Shown in pieces: positions 51,956 through 60,114 of a stretch of DNA of 64,000 bases (the first letter of the stretch is position 1; every line of letters begins with the position of its first letter). Made by a program: the position numbers and the translations under genes. The DNA comes from an uncultured Collinsella sp. (GTDB lineage: Bacteria; Actinomycetota; Coriobacteriia; Coriobacteriales; Coriobacteriaceae). The notes under the pieces are model-generated. The model did not search any database and was not told where the DNA came from. It saw only the letters and a program-made list of their open reading frames with translations. Where the stretch lies: contig CAJJTG010000004.1 in NCBI GenBank assembly GCA_905194675.1, positions 7,274 to 71,273 on the forward strand. The letters are read 5' to 3'.

Positions 51956-52011
51956 TTACGTTATAGCTAGCTATATTATAGGAAGGTATAATATAGCTAG
52001 CTATAACGTAA
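51956..52011. promoter_or_regulatory. Perfect 25-bp inverted repeat before the AAA ATPase gene
   Basis: Two 25-bp arms (51956-51980 and 51987-52011) are exact reverse complements around GGAAGG. Each arm itself contains the palindrome TATAGCTAGCTATA. It ends 15 bp before the ATG at 52027 and overlaps any promoter, so it is an operator or an RNA hairpin controlling this gene. Confidence 0.85.
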
Positions 52012-52026
52012 AGGAAGGATGGCCCT

Positions 52027-53418
52027 ATGTTTATCGGAAGAACAGTGGAAATGTCCGAGCTCAATCGACTGTATGGCACGGGCTCCTTTGAAATGCCTGT
52101 GATTTACGGCCGCCGTCGTGTGGGTAAAACGCGCCTTATCACAGAGTTCATCCAAGGCAAGAAGGCTATTTACTTTCAAGCTCGTCGTACCAATGCGGAG
52201 GCAAACCTGCACGGCTTTAGCCAGGCGATACTTGCAGGCTCGGTTGGTGCTGCAGGCGTGTCGTTTCGTAGTTTTGACGAAGCGTTCGATGCATTGGCCA
52301 CCATGGCTCGAGCGGAACGTTTGATTGTCGTGATTGACGAGTATCCCTATCTCGCCCAATCGAATCCCGAGATCAGCTCGTTGCTGCAAGACAAGATTGA
52401 TCACCTGTACAAAGAGACCAGGCTCATGCTGATTCTATGCGGCTCGTCTCTTTCGTTTATGGAGGAACAGGTATTGGGCTACGAGAGCCCACTATACGGT
52501 AGGCGTACGGCCCAGTTTAAGATCATGCCGCTCGATTTTACGACGACCCTCGGCCTGTGGCAGAGCATGGGTCGCGAAGACGCTGCGGTTTGCTATGGCA
52601 TGACGGGCGGCATTCCTGCATATATCGAGAAAGTCGATCCTACCGTATCGCTCAAGGACAACATCAAGCGTCTTTTTCTTACCCCTACGGGTTATCTCTT
52701 TGAAGAGCCGAGTAACCTGCTATTGCAAGAGTGCCGCAATCCCGAGCAATATGATGCGATCGTGCAAGCAATTGCTCAGGGGCGCTCGAAGATCTCGGAG
52801 ATTGCGAGCTCTACGGGAATCCCTGCGAGCAACGTAAAGAGCTATGTGGATAAGCTGGCGTCGCTTGGGATTGTCGAGCGCGAGCTGCCCCTAAACGAGA
52901 CGAGCAATAAGCGGGCTGTGTATCTGCTGAGCGACCAGATGTTTAGGTTCTGGTACAAGTTTGTGCCGCAGAACATTGGGCTGATTCAAAACGATATGGC
53001 CGAGATGGCGTATAAGCGCATTGAGCCGCACGTATCGGATTACATGGGTACGGTCTTTGAGCTTATATGCAGACAATACGTGTACGAACTCGCGCGCGCG
53101 GGCCAGCTCGATGTGGTTCCGGCGAGCGTCGGGCGCTGGTGGGGGACGGACAATCGCACGCATACGCAGGAAGAAATCGACTTGATTGTTGACGATGGCG
53201 AGGGCGCTGCGCTGTTTGCGGAGTGCAAATGGCGCAATGAGCCGGCGGGCGAAGACGTGCTGCAAAAGCTCGTGCACCGAAGCGAGCTCTTTAGACGGCA
53301 ACGAAAAAGCTACGTGATCTTCTCGAAGCGTGGCTTTACGCAAGGATGCCAGGAAGCTGCGAAGAGCAGGGGAGATACCAAGCTGATTTCGTTTGCCGAG
53401 ATGTGCGAGCGGAGATAA
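52027..53418 (+). CDS. AAA ATPase with DUF234 domain
   Basis: A 463-residue ATPase of the archaeal-type ATPase family (PF01637-like): FIGRTVEMSELNRLY start, Walker A GRRRVGKT (residues 28-35), Walker B LIVVIDEYPYL, a winged-helix part (KISEIASSTGIPASNVKSYVD) and a C-terminal DUF234 with the nuclease-like FAECKWRNEP (Glu-x-Lys). The combination of Walker motifs and a PD-(D/E)xK-like tail suggests DNA-associated activity. Function unproven; many such genes sit in mobile or defence regions. AAAGGAAGG precedes the ATG. Confidence 0.85.
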   Translation: MFIGRTVEMSELNRLYGTGSFEMPVIYGRRRVGKTRLITEFIQGKKAIYFQARRTNAEANLHGFSQAILAGSVGAAGVSFRSFDEAFDALATMARAERLIVVIDEYPYLAQSNPEISSLLQDKIDHLYKETRLMLILCGSSLSFMEEQVLGYESPLYGRRTAQFKIMPLDFTTTLGLWQSMGREDAAVCYGMTGGIPAYIEKVDPTVSLKDNIKRLFLTPTGYLFEEPSNLLLQECRNPEQYDAIVQAIAQGRSKISEIASSTGIPASNVKSYVDKLASLGIVERELPLNETSNKRAVYLLSDQMFRFWYKFVPQNIGLIQNDMAEMAYKRIEPHVSDYMGTVFELICRQYVYELARAGQLDVVPASVGRWWGTDNRTHTQEEIDLIVDDGEGAALFAECKWRNEPAGEDVLQKLVHRSELFRRQRKSYVIFSKRGFTQGCQEAAKSRGDTKLISFAEMCERR

Positions 53419-53448
53419 CTAAGCGCGCTCTGATGTGATGCTCGGAAT

Positions 53449-53738
53449 GGGTCTCGCTTTCCGGATCGCCCTTCAAGCGGAAGCTGCGTCCCGGAATCGA
53501 GCCTCAGAATGGGATGCGCTTTCCGGATCGCCCTTCAAGCGGAAACCGCATCCCAGATTTCGGCTCCAAACCGGGACGCGCTTTCCCGGCGGCGTCTCTG
53601 GCGGAAATTGCACCCCGGAATGAGCGCTCAGAGTGGGACACGCTTTCCTAACGAGGCCGCATGCGGAAACTACGTCCCGGATTCGACGCTCAGGACGGGA
53701 TGCCGTTTCCGATAGAGGCATGGGGTGGAAAGCCTCCC
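53449..53738. repeat. Palindrome array 3 (62-bp period)
   Basis: A half unit at 53449-53463, four full units starting at 53478, 53540, 53602 and 53664 (every step 62 bp), and a half unit at about 53726. Arms and spacing match arrays 1 and 2. It begins 31 bp after the AAA ATPase stop. Confidence 0.92.
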
Positions 53739-53764
53739 ATTTCTAATGTTCAAGAAATGGGAGG
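53733..53764 (+). terminator. Hairpin at the end of array 3
   Basis: CCTCCCATTTCT pairs perfectly with AGAAATGGGAGG around 8 bases. The following sequence repeats the right half of the 50032-50064 terminator (CGCGAGCCGGGGC and a T run) and the start of an array unit. Confidence 0.6.
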
Positions 53765-53883
53765 CAACTCATCGCGAGCCGGGGCTTTTTGTTTGGAGCG
53801 GAGGCAGCATCCCGGAATTCGGGCAATCCGGTGGCCAGGGGTTGAGCGAGCGTCGCGCTAAGGATGTCAAGCGTAAAACCTTC

Positions 53884-53951
53884 AATGAAAATAGCGTAAA
53901 AACTACATTGAAAATAGCGTAAAAACAGCATTGAGAATGGCGTAATTTCGC
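53884..53951 (+). repeat. 23-bp tandem repeat before the DUF4143 fragment
   Basis: Three units at 53884, 53907 and 53930 with core TTGAAAATAGCGTAAAAAC; the third is degenerate. The exact 23-bp step and AT-rich sequence resemble operator arrays, and the location is directly before a broken ATPase gene. Confidence 0.7.
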
Positions 53952-53986
53952 ATATCGCATGATCGCCCGAGCTTGCACACGGCCTT

Positions 53987-54613
53987 TTGCGAGCTCTTGC
54001 CATGAACGAGAGCCAGGCTGTCACGTACAAGACGCTCATAAAGGACGCCTCGTACGGTGAGGCAGGCCCCGACGAGAGGACCATCGCTGCGCACCTGGAT
54101 CTCTTCAACAGGCTCAAGCTGACCGAGGACCTGTGCGGATGGGAGCCGCCCATGCGCTCGAAGGCCCGCGTTCGCGTGCGCCCCAAGCGCTACTTCTGTG
54201 ACCCGTCACTTGCGGCGGCGTTGCTGGGGGCTACCCCTGAGTGGCTGCTTGGCGATATGCAAACGTTGGGGATGCTCTTTGAGAACCTCGTTCTGCGCGA
54301 CGTGCGCGTGTTCCTTTCCACCTACGGCGGTGTCGACAACAGTGTCCATTATTTCCGAGATGAGAAGGGCCTTGAGGTCGATCTGATCGTTGAGCACGAC
54401 GGGCGCTGGGGAGCCATCGAGGTCAAGCTGAGTGATGCGAAAGCAGACGATGGAGCGAGAAATCTCAAGGCGCTGGAGAGGAAAGTGCTCTCCAATCCTG
54501 CCGCCCAGAATGCCGCGCCGGCGTTTTTGGCGGTCGTGGTTGGAAAGGGGAGCATTGCCTACACACGCGACGACGGCGTGGCGGTGATCCCCATGGCGGC
54601 ACTTGGGGCGTAG
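53987..54613 (+). pseudogene. C-terminal fragment of a DUF4143 ATPase
   Basis: About 208 codons with the DUF4143 pattern: MNESQAVTYKTLIKDASYG, FCDPSLAAALLG, GMLFENLVLRDVRVFLS and VDLIVEHDGRWGAIEVKLSD. Full proteins of this type have an N-terminal AAA_14 domain of about 200 residues that is absent; the upstream DNA is repeat. The conserved start of this piece, RALAMNES, corresponds to the middle of intact homologues. It is a truncated gene, although a product from ATG 54002 could still be made. Confidence 0.75.
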
Positions 54614-55071
54614 TGGTTTTGCGGGCGTGCCGTGCTTCCTTTACCGAAAATCCATTTGGTAAACCAGATGCTCGCGGGTAAAATAAGGTCGACGGCAGCC
54701 CAAGTAGAGTGGAGTTGGGCAGCGCCGTTGCTTGGTCAAGAGGTCAGTGCCTTAATGGCAGCGACTTGTTATGCTTCGAATGCTGCTTGAGTGCCTCGGA
54801 AAGTTCGATAAGCGCCGTGAAGAGCAAGACCAAAGCGACCAAGAGCTCTACGAGCTCTGATGGGCCCGGGATGGCCTCTGATTCAAGTCACCGGGCCTAA
54901 ATCTTCTTCATGCATTTGAATAGAGCGGGCGACTCTCTTGGGGTCGTTTGCATGGCGTGTGCTTGGCGCATGGTATTGCGCCCCGCTTTCATGTCCGCGC
55001 GGGCGTCTATCCTTACGGCAATGTAGCCGCTTATGTAACCAAGCGGCAGGCAACGGAGAAAGGCCCTAACC
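54614..55071. other. Intergenic region with copy A of a direct repeat and a hydrophobic mini-ORF
   Basis: 458 bp with no firm gene. It contains the segment TTACCGAAAATCCATTTG (54652) and a hairpin GGCCCGG/CCGGGCC at about 54863-54897 that recur around 55830-55920. On the minus strand, 54744-54842 (TTG start) or a longer open frame to 54887 encodes a hydrophobic peptide with VALVLLFTALIELSEAL. Confidence 0.5.
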
Positions 55072-55806
55072 GTGTCAGCTGAAAAGACGCCGGGTATCTC
55101 GGCTATCGATACGACGAACTTTGCGCGTCAGATCGTACTGGACTTTGAGTTTGCGCCGGTGCCAAAGCAGCGCCAGCGCCGTGGACTGCGCAACGAGATT
55201 ATCGAGGTCGGCGCCGTCAAGCTCGATTACCACGGCAACGTTATGGGCGAGTTCTCGCAGTTTGTGCAGACGGAATTTACCGAAGGCGTTGCGTTTCCCG
55301 TCCGCGAGCTTACGGGGATATCGGCTGTGGACACCGCGATGGCCGATCCGCTCAATGTGGTGATCAAAAGGCTCGGCGATTGGATCGGTCGCTACTCCGC
55401 CCAGGTGGTCTGTTGGAGCGGAGCGGATCGTCGACAGCTTTTGACCGAGTGCCAGGCAAAGCGCATCGACCTTTCCGCATTTCCTACGGACTGGGCCAAC
55501 CTGCAGGCGTTTTACACCTCGATTATGGACGTGGGCAGCCACGGGTGCGTCTCGTTGAGTGACGCGGCAACGTGGTTTGGCATCGAGTTTGACGAGTCGA
55601 TGGGCCACGCCCACAGTGCCCTGGCCGACGCGCGCGCGACCGCCAAGTTGCTCAAGCAGATGATGGACGGGGACTACTGCGTGAGTCCGCGCGCCCAGGA
55701 AGTTCGCCAACGGTGGGGGATGGGCGAGCGAGCCCAGACGCGCCTTTCCAAGAAGTGCCCCGAACTGGGCGACCTGCTGCTGAAGCTGAAGGCGGAGGGG
55801 AGGTAG
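55072..55806 (+). CDS. DnaQ-fold 3'-5' exonuclease
   Basis: A 244-residue exonuclease of the KapD/Eri-1-like DEDDh branch. Exo I is IVLDFEFAP (Asp and Glu), followed by NEIIEVGAVKLD; Exo II lies near VCWSGADRRQLL; Exo III is GHAHSALADARATAKLL with the catalytic His and Asp. It starts at GTG 55072 after GAGAAAGG. It probably trims RNA or DNA 3' ends; biological role unknown. It is bracketed by two copies of a repeat and stands alone. Confidence 0.85.
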   Translation: MSAEKTPGISAIDTTNFARQIVLDFEFAPVPKQRQRRGLRNEIIEVGAVKLDYHGNVMGEFSQFVQTEFTEGVAFPVRELTGISAVDTAMADPLNVVIKRLGDWIGRYSAQVVCWSGADRRQLLTECQAKRIDLSAFPTDWANLQAFYTSIMDVGSHGCVSLSDAATWFGIEFDESMGHAHSALADARATAKLLKQMMDGDYCVSPRAQEVRQRWGMGERAQTRLSKKCPELGDLLLKLKAEGR

Positions 55807-55828
55807 GGGGACGTCATTTGGATGGCTT

Positions 55829-55922
55829 CGTTACCGAAAATCCATTTGTTTATTCTGCCGTCAATGGGCATACTCCGAATTGATGGCCCCGGGAATGACC
55901 TCTGATTCAAGTCACCGGGCTC
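55829..55922. repeat. Copy B of the direct repeat flanking the exonuclease gene
   Basis: TTACCGAAAATCCATTTG near 55831 and the CCCGGG...CCTCTGATTCAAGTCACCGGG segment at about 55889-55920 match copy A (54652 and 54866-54895), but the middle of copy A with the hydrophobic mini-ORF is missing. Confidence 0.75.
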
Positions 55923-56019
55923 AGCTTGTTTTTAATGCAAACCTATGCTGGCGTTCCCGCCTGCGATGCTACTTGTCGAGGCCGAGCGCGGGACACTTGA
56001 TATTGCACATACAATAGTG

Positions 56020-57480
56020 TTAATCAAATAGCACAAGTTGGCGCGTGGGTCTTGTCAGGGCAACGTAGAGATTCTCTTTTGAATAGGCTTTCTGGTCCGA
56101 AGCTTTGACGACGGCGACGCTATCGAATTCAAGTCCCTTGACTAAAAGAACGCGCGAGACCTTATACGAAGTCGATTTATGCCGCTGGTGCCAATCGTTT
56201 GCCTTTATGCGTTCAAATACAGAAACAAGATCCTCTTCCGTATCGAGAAACGTATCGATGGCGAACAGAGCATCATTCCAAGCTTCTCGCCTAACTAGAT
56301 AAGACCCCCAGTGGTTGGAAATGGAGCTGCATACTTTCTTAAAAGTAGCCTTATTGAATTCTCGAGAAGCCAGTCCAAGATTGATGAGTACGTCGGCGTG
56401 GTTCTTGCGAGCTTTTGCGGACAGGTATCGATCTAGAGATTTGCCTTCTTGCAATGCGCGAAGAACCGGATTATCGAGAACTTTCGAAAGGCGCGAATGG
56501 CATTCAAGGGCAAGTTCCGCAAGCCATCTTGCCTTCTCCCCGGAATTCCCTTGAGAAGGGAACGATGCCAGTCGTTCTCTTGCGAATTTACCCTCCATTT
56601 CTTCTACAAGCTCAAATGACCCTGCCAGTCTTTTTGATAGTCTTTCGGAAAAGACTAGGGGAAGATTGGGACACAGCACCGCAGCGCTTTTGCTTCCGTG
56701 CCGCATTGCGTATGCACTTTCAATTAGTTCCTCCTGGGACGGACTCGATAAAATGTGTTTCACATTGGGGATTCCAATTGTTTCGAAGTTCAGTTGCTTA
56801 CCTGCCATTAGTTCTGGCCTGACGTATTCCAGTAACCATCTCCCAAGTTCAGGGTTTGTTTTTGACCAGCGGTGAGGCTTGGGATCGAGTGACCCCAATG
56901 GGGCGAAGGAATCCTCAACGTCTAATGCCCAATCAGGGAATTGCTGACCCTTGAAATCGAAAATTCGCTGAAGCCTGTCGCCGAAAACGGCGACGGACCC
57001 GATTATGTCCCGTAGGGTAATCGCAAGGTAATGTTGCGCCATATCGCAGTCCTGGTATTCGTCTATAAGAATCAGGGAATAGCTGGCTGATATGACAGAC
57101 CCAAACACATCGGATGAGCATAGCTTGACAGCCCCTAAGACGCACTGGGTGTAATAGTTGGGATCAGAGTGAGTTGCTTCAGCGTTTACCTCCGAGAGCA
57201 GTGGATATGCATGCGAAATCCTTTCGGCCCACGCACAGATGGTGAATACAGAGTATTTGGACGAATCGACCCCAAAACGACGGAGGCGACTTTTAATAAC
57301 GAAGACTCCGGCATTGGTATGGGTGAGGATCAGGGTCTTTTTCTCGAGATTCCCGGCGAGTTCCGTTATCGTGGCAATCAGCTGCGTTTTTCCTGTCCCC
57401 GCAGGAAGCTCGACGGAGCAAGGGACTGCTGAGAGGACTTCGGCAGCGATCGCTCTGTTCTCATTATTTGGCGCCCCCAT
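56020..57480 (-). CDS. gajB: Gabija protein GajB (UvrD-like helicase)
   Basis: A 486-residue superfamily 1 helicase: Walker A LPAGTGKTQLI (about 25-34), motif II LILIDEYQDCD, motif III GDRLQRIFDFKG, motif V LLVKGLEFDSVAVVKA and motif VI ENLYVALTRPTRQLVLF. ATG 57480 is 5 bp after GGAGG and overlaps the gajA stop by one base, so the two are translated together. The pairing of an OLD nuclease and this helicase is the Gabija anti-phage system; GajB senses DNA termini and stimulates GajA in studied cases. Confidence 0.9.
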   Translation of the reverse strand: MGAPNNENRAIAAEVLSAVPCSVELPAGTGKTQLIATITELAGNLEKKTLILTHTNAGVFVIKSRLRRFGVDSSKYSVFTICAWAERISHAYPLLSEVNAEATHSDPNYYTQCVLGAVKLCSSDVFGSVISASYSLILIDEYQDCDMAQHYLAITLRDIIGSVAVFGDRLQRIFDFKGQQFPDWALDVEDSFAPLGSLDPKPHRWSKTNPELGRWLLEYVRPELMAGKQLNFETIGIPNVKHILSSPSQEELIESAYAMRHGSKSAAVLCPNLPLVFSERLSKRLAGSFELVEEMEGKFARERLASFPSQGNSGEKARWLAELALECHSRLSKVLDNPVLRALQEGKSLDRYLSAKARKNHADVLINLGLASREFNKATFKKVCSSISNHWGSYLVRREAWNDALFAIDTFLDTEEDLVSVFERIKANDWHQRHKSTSYKVSRVLLVKGLEFDSVAVVKASDQKAYSKENLYVALTRPTRQLVLFD

Positions 57481-59192
57481 TAATCCTCCGTAGGAAAGGC
57501 GTTTAGCAGTGCATAGTATGTTTTGCGTAAATTCGATTGCATGAATCGATCGCTTTGAGCAGCTGTGTCGATAAGCCATTTTCCAAGTTCGATACTTGCG
57601 GGAACGCTTTTAAACCAGCCTTTACGTTTTGAAGCTGAAGCGACAAGTATTTTCCTTACGTCTTCCTCGGGCCTGCTGAGCCAACATGCTCCCGGCGACG
57701 AGGGATCGAATGTGCCCAATTCATTGTTGGAGAAGTCAGAGTTAACACGTTCGAGTGAAACAATTCCCTCATCTACGATAAACGCGAGAAGTTGGGATAT
57801 CTGCTCCTTTTCCAACGCATCGAATATGGCGCTTTCCGTAGACCAACCAATGGGCCATGAAAAGATGTACACACCAGGCTGCGTGGCACTTTCCAATTTG
57901 TCATTAGTATCAGAATCGTCAGCATCCACAAGAAGGGCAACTTTGTATCCTAAAGATGCGAATCCTGTCGCTTTCGAGACGGCATTCGCACCTCCATTGC
58001 CCTGACAGATGCAGATCCCCCGCGCTGCCAATGTCGGTTTGCCTTCAGCTCGAGCTTTTTTATCATGGTATTCCGCGAAAGCCCTATAAAGGCCCTCTTC
58101 CGTTTGCCCCTCAACAACGATAATTGACCGTGCCAGAAAAGGAGAAGGGTTCGAGCGATGAAGGCCCTCGAGCTCTTCAGGCACGAAAGAACACCGAGCT
58201 ATTCCGTTTCGATTTGCCAATATTGCAATTTCTGCAGCAGAGCAGCTCTCGACGGCGTTGCTTGAATGGGTAGTAAGGAGTGCTTGCGAGATGTCCTCAT
58301 CGGATCTCAAGGCCTCTATAAGGCCGATAACGCGGTGCGGTTCAAGACCGCTTTCCGCCTCGTCGATCAAGAGCGTAGATTTATCGGTGGCGCCGAGCTT
58401 TTGTATCGCGAGACTTGTAAGACGACGCGTGCCGAGTCCGTAGCGATGAACGGGAACGTTTTCTGAATAAAGCGCGAGTGAACCGTAGCCGTCGCCTCTT
58501 GAAACATCGAGTCCTGGAGCCATATCTGAGTAGTCGGCAGCGCCTAAGGCCCGGGCGCCGGCCTTAATCTCGTCCAGCACGGAGGTAAAATCCGCAGGTA
58601 CAGAGAGCTCATTCAGGGCATTACGGGCGGCCTGAGTGGCGTCACGCAATGCCGCTTCCGCTCCGTTGGTACCTCGCGATACCTTACCCAGTGCAGAATT
58701 GCGCGACCAACGAAGGTGAGTGTCGACCCTTTCATCGAGCTTGGAAACGCCGAGTTTTCTTCTTACGGACGCTCTGAACGGTGTAGGCGATCCGTCGGGA
58801 CGGATGATTGACCATGTCGGTTCAAAGTCAATGCCTATAGACAGTTCGACAACGAGGCATTGCTCAAATCCATCAAATGGCTCGGAAGCGATTTCGCCAG
58901 CTTCCGATATGCCCCGCAAGCAAAGTCCGCAGGAGTCGACGGATAATAGTTCATTTGGAATTTGAGATAAGGTAGCGGTAATGACAATCGGGTTCGACTC
59001 GTCTTTGAAGTCAGCAAATGAAATTGGAAGGTTCCACCTGTCGCCAAGTAGCCAATCGAGAGCGTCCAATATGGTCGTCTTTCCTGAATCGCCCGCGCCT
59101 ATGATGCAGATGAGTTTTTTGTCGGCAGGAATTACCCACTCGAGCTGCTCAATGCCTCGAAAATTAGCGATCTTCAACTTTCGTATAACCAA
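57480..59192 (-). CDS. gajA: Gabija protein GajA (OLD-family ATPase-Toprim nuclease)
   Basis: A 570-residue class 2 OLD nuclease. ABC-type ATPase: Walker A IIGAGDSGKTTIL (32-42), signature RYGLGTRRLTSLA and Walker B TLLIDEAESGLEP; C-terminal Toprim domain: SIIVVEGQTEEGLYRAF (Glu) and VALLVDADDSD (Asp-x-Asp). Length and order match GajA. The start is TTG at 59192, 8 bp after GGAAGGA. Known GajA cuts DNA when nucleotides are depleted during phage infection. Confidence 0.9.
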   Translation of the reverse strand: MVIRKLKIANFRGIEQLEWVIPADKKLICIIGAGDSGKTTILDALDWLLGDRWNLPISFADFKDESNPIVITATLSQIPNELLSVDSCGLCLRGISEAGEIASEPFDGFEQCLVVELSIGIDFEPTWSIIRPDGSPTPFRASVRRKLGVSKLDERVDTHLRWSRNSALGKVSRGTNGAEAALRDATQAARNALNELSVPADFTSVLDEIKAGARALGAADYSDMAPGLDVSRGDGYGSLALYSENVPVHRYGLGTRRLTSLAIQKLGATDKSTLLIDEAESGLEPHRVIGLIEALRSDEDISQALLTTHSSNAVESCSAAEIAILANRNGIARCSFVPEELEGLHRSNPSPFLARSIIVVEGQTEEGLYRAFAEYHDKKARAEGKPTLAARGICICQGNGGANAVSKATGFASLGYKVALLVDADDSDTNDKLESATQPGVYIFSWPIGWSTESAIFDALEKEQISQLLAFIVDEGIVSLERVNSDFSNNELGTFDPSSPGACWLSRPEEDVRKILVASASKRKGWFKSVPASIELGKWLIDTAAQSDRFMQSNLRKTYYALLNAFPTED

Positions 59193-59228
59193 GGTGATTC
59201 CTTCCGATTAAATGCTTGCCGTTTTGAT

Positions 59229-60113
59229 TCAGTCACGAACTGCGCGCTTAAGCGGGCCCTCTCCCCTTGACAACGCAACGTCCCAGCGCTTGTAGTTCAA
59301 CAGGAGAAGGCGATTCATGAGCTCGACGTGTGGAAAATCGAGTCGATAAAATGGCTCGAGTGAAGCGTCGGTGGTGAAGAACGCTGCATGCTTGCTGCTC
59401 AACGGCATGTACGCGAAGTCAAAATCATAGGAGTCGTCTTCTGGCCCGATTATGAACATGGGCATCGAGGTCGTGACGTAATCCGAGCCGATAGATGCTT
59501 CGAGAATACAGAAATGCTTTTCAAGAAACGCTTCGTAGATACGGTTGGCCGGAACGGAACTGTCTTCGGAAAACAACAGAGTTGCGGAGACCGAAAGCTC
59601 GGCAAGAGCCTTATGGTCGCCGTTCCACCCAGACCAATCCAGCAGCACCTTCTCTTCTTCTGTCAAAGCGACGTCCTCCAGAAGCATGGAGGAGCCTTCT
59701 CGCGCTCTGCTTCTATCAGCAAGCATCGATGCAGGATGGCGCACTATGAGGTTTGAGGCCAATTTGCAGACTGCCTGCCGCCCCTGTCGAAAGGTATCGC
59801 CTTCGAGCGTCGCGTCCCTGTAGCATTGCAAAAGCCGTGTATAGGGAACGGAAATCTGGCTTTCACTCTCAGACAGCTTTGTCTCGATGAGGTTCTGCGC
59901 GTAGTACTTATCGTCGCTATCCGCATCCATATCGGAGTACTGGACTTCGTACAGATCGCGTTTGCTGCAAACGTTTTCGACCTTCGTGCGGTAAAAATCA
60001 CCGCTACTTTTGTTGTAAGCATAAAGCCGTCCGGAGGAGTCCGCAAAATGGCGCAGGTAGAACTGCGGCACCCAATGCTGCTTTCGCGTCATCTTTCCGG
60101 GCAGCTTCGACAT
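59229..60113 (-). CDS. DUF4238 family protein
   Basis: A 294-residue protein with the DUF4238 N-terminal signature RKQHWVPQFYLRHFAD, then YNKSSGDFYRTKVENVCSKRDLYEV and a helical C-terminal half. Members are frequent in defence islands and have no proven biochemical activity. ATG 60113 lies 1 bp after the res stop region (GTGAAGG upstream); an internal ATG at 60092 is possible. It lies between the type III R-M genes and gajA, all on the minus strand, so it may be part of one transcript. Confidence 0.8.
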   Translation of the reverse strand: MSKLPGKMTRKQHWVPQFYLRHFADSSGRLYAYNKSSGDFYRTKVENVCSKRDLYEVQYSDMDADSDDKYYAQNLIETKLSESESQISVPYTRLLQCYRDATLEGDTFRQGRQAVCKLASNLIVRHPASMLADRSRAREGSSMLLEDVALTEEEKVLLDWSGWNGDHKALAELSVSATLLFSEDSSVPANRIYEAFLEKHFCILEASIGSDYVTTSMPMFIIGPEDDSYDFDFAYMPLSSKHAAFFTTDASLEPFYRLDFPHVELMNRLLLLNYKRWDVALSRGEGPLKRAVRD

Positions 60114-60114
60114 C

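Larger units (their letters stand above)
51377..52026. other. Gene-free region with palindrome array 2 and a 56-bp palindrome
   Basis: 650 bp without a gene. The left third is AT-richer promoter-like DNA of the AbiEi-like gene; array 2 occupies 51671-51902, and a perfect AT-rich palindrome at 51956-52011 precedes the ATPase gene. Confidence 0.8.

Noticed and set aside
50060..53720. CRISPR array
   Set aside because: The repeats are palindromes with variable centres, the linkers are only 13-14 bp and not spacer-like, and no cas genes are present.
54614..55071. tRNA gene in the gap
   Set aside because: No cloverleaf with T-loop GTTCRA and CCA-type end was seen. The stems are those of the repeat hairpin.
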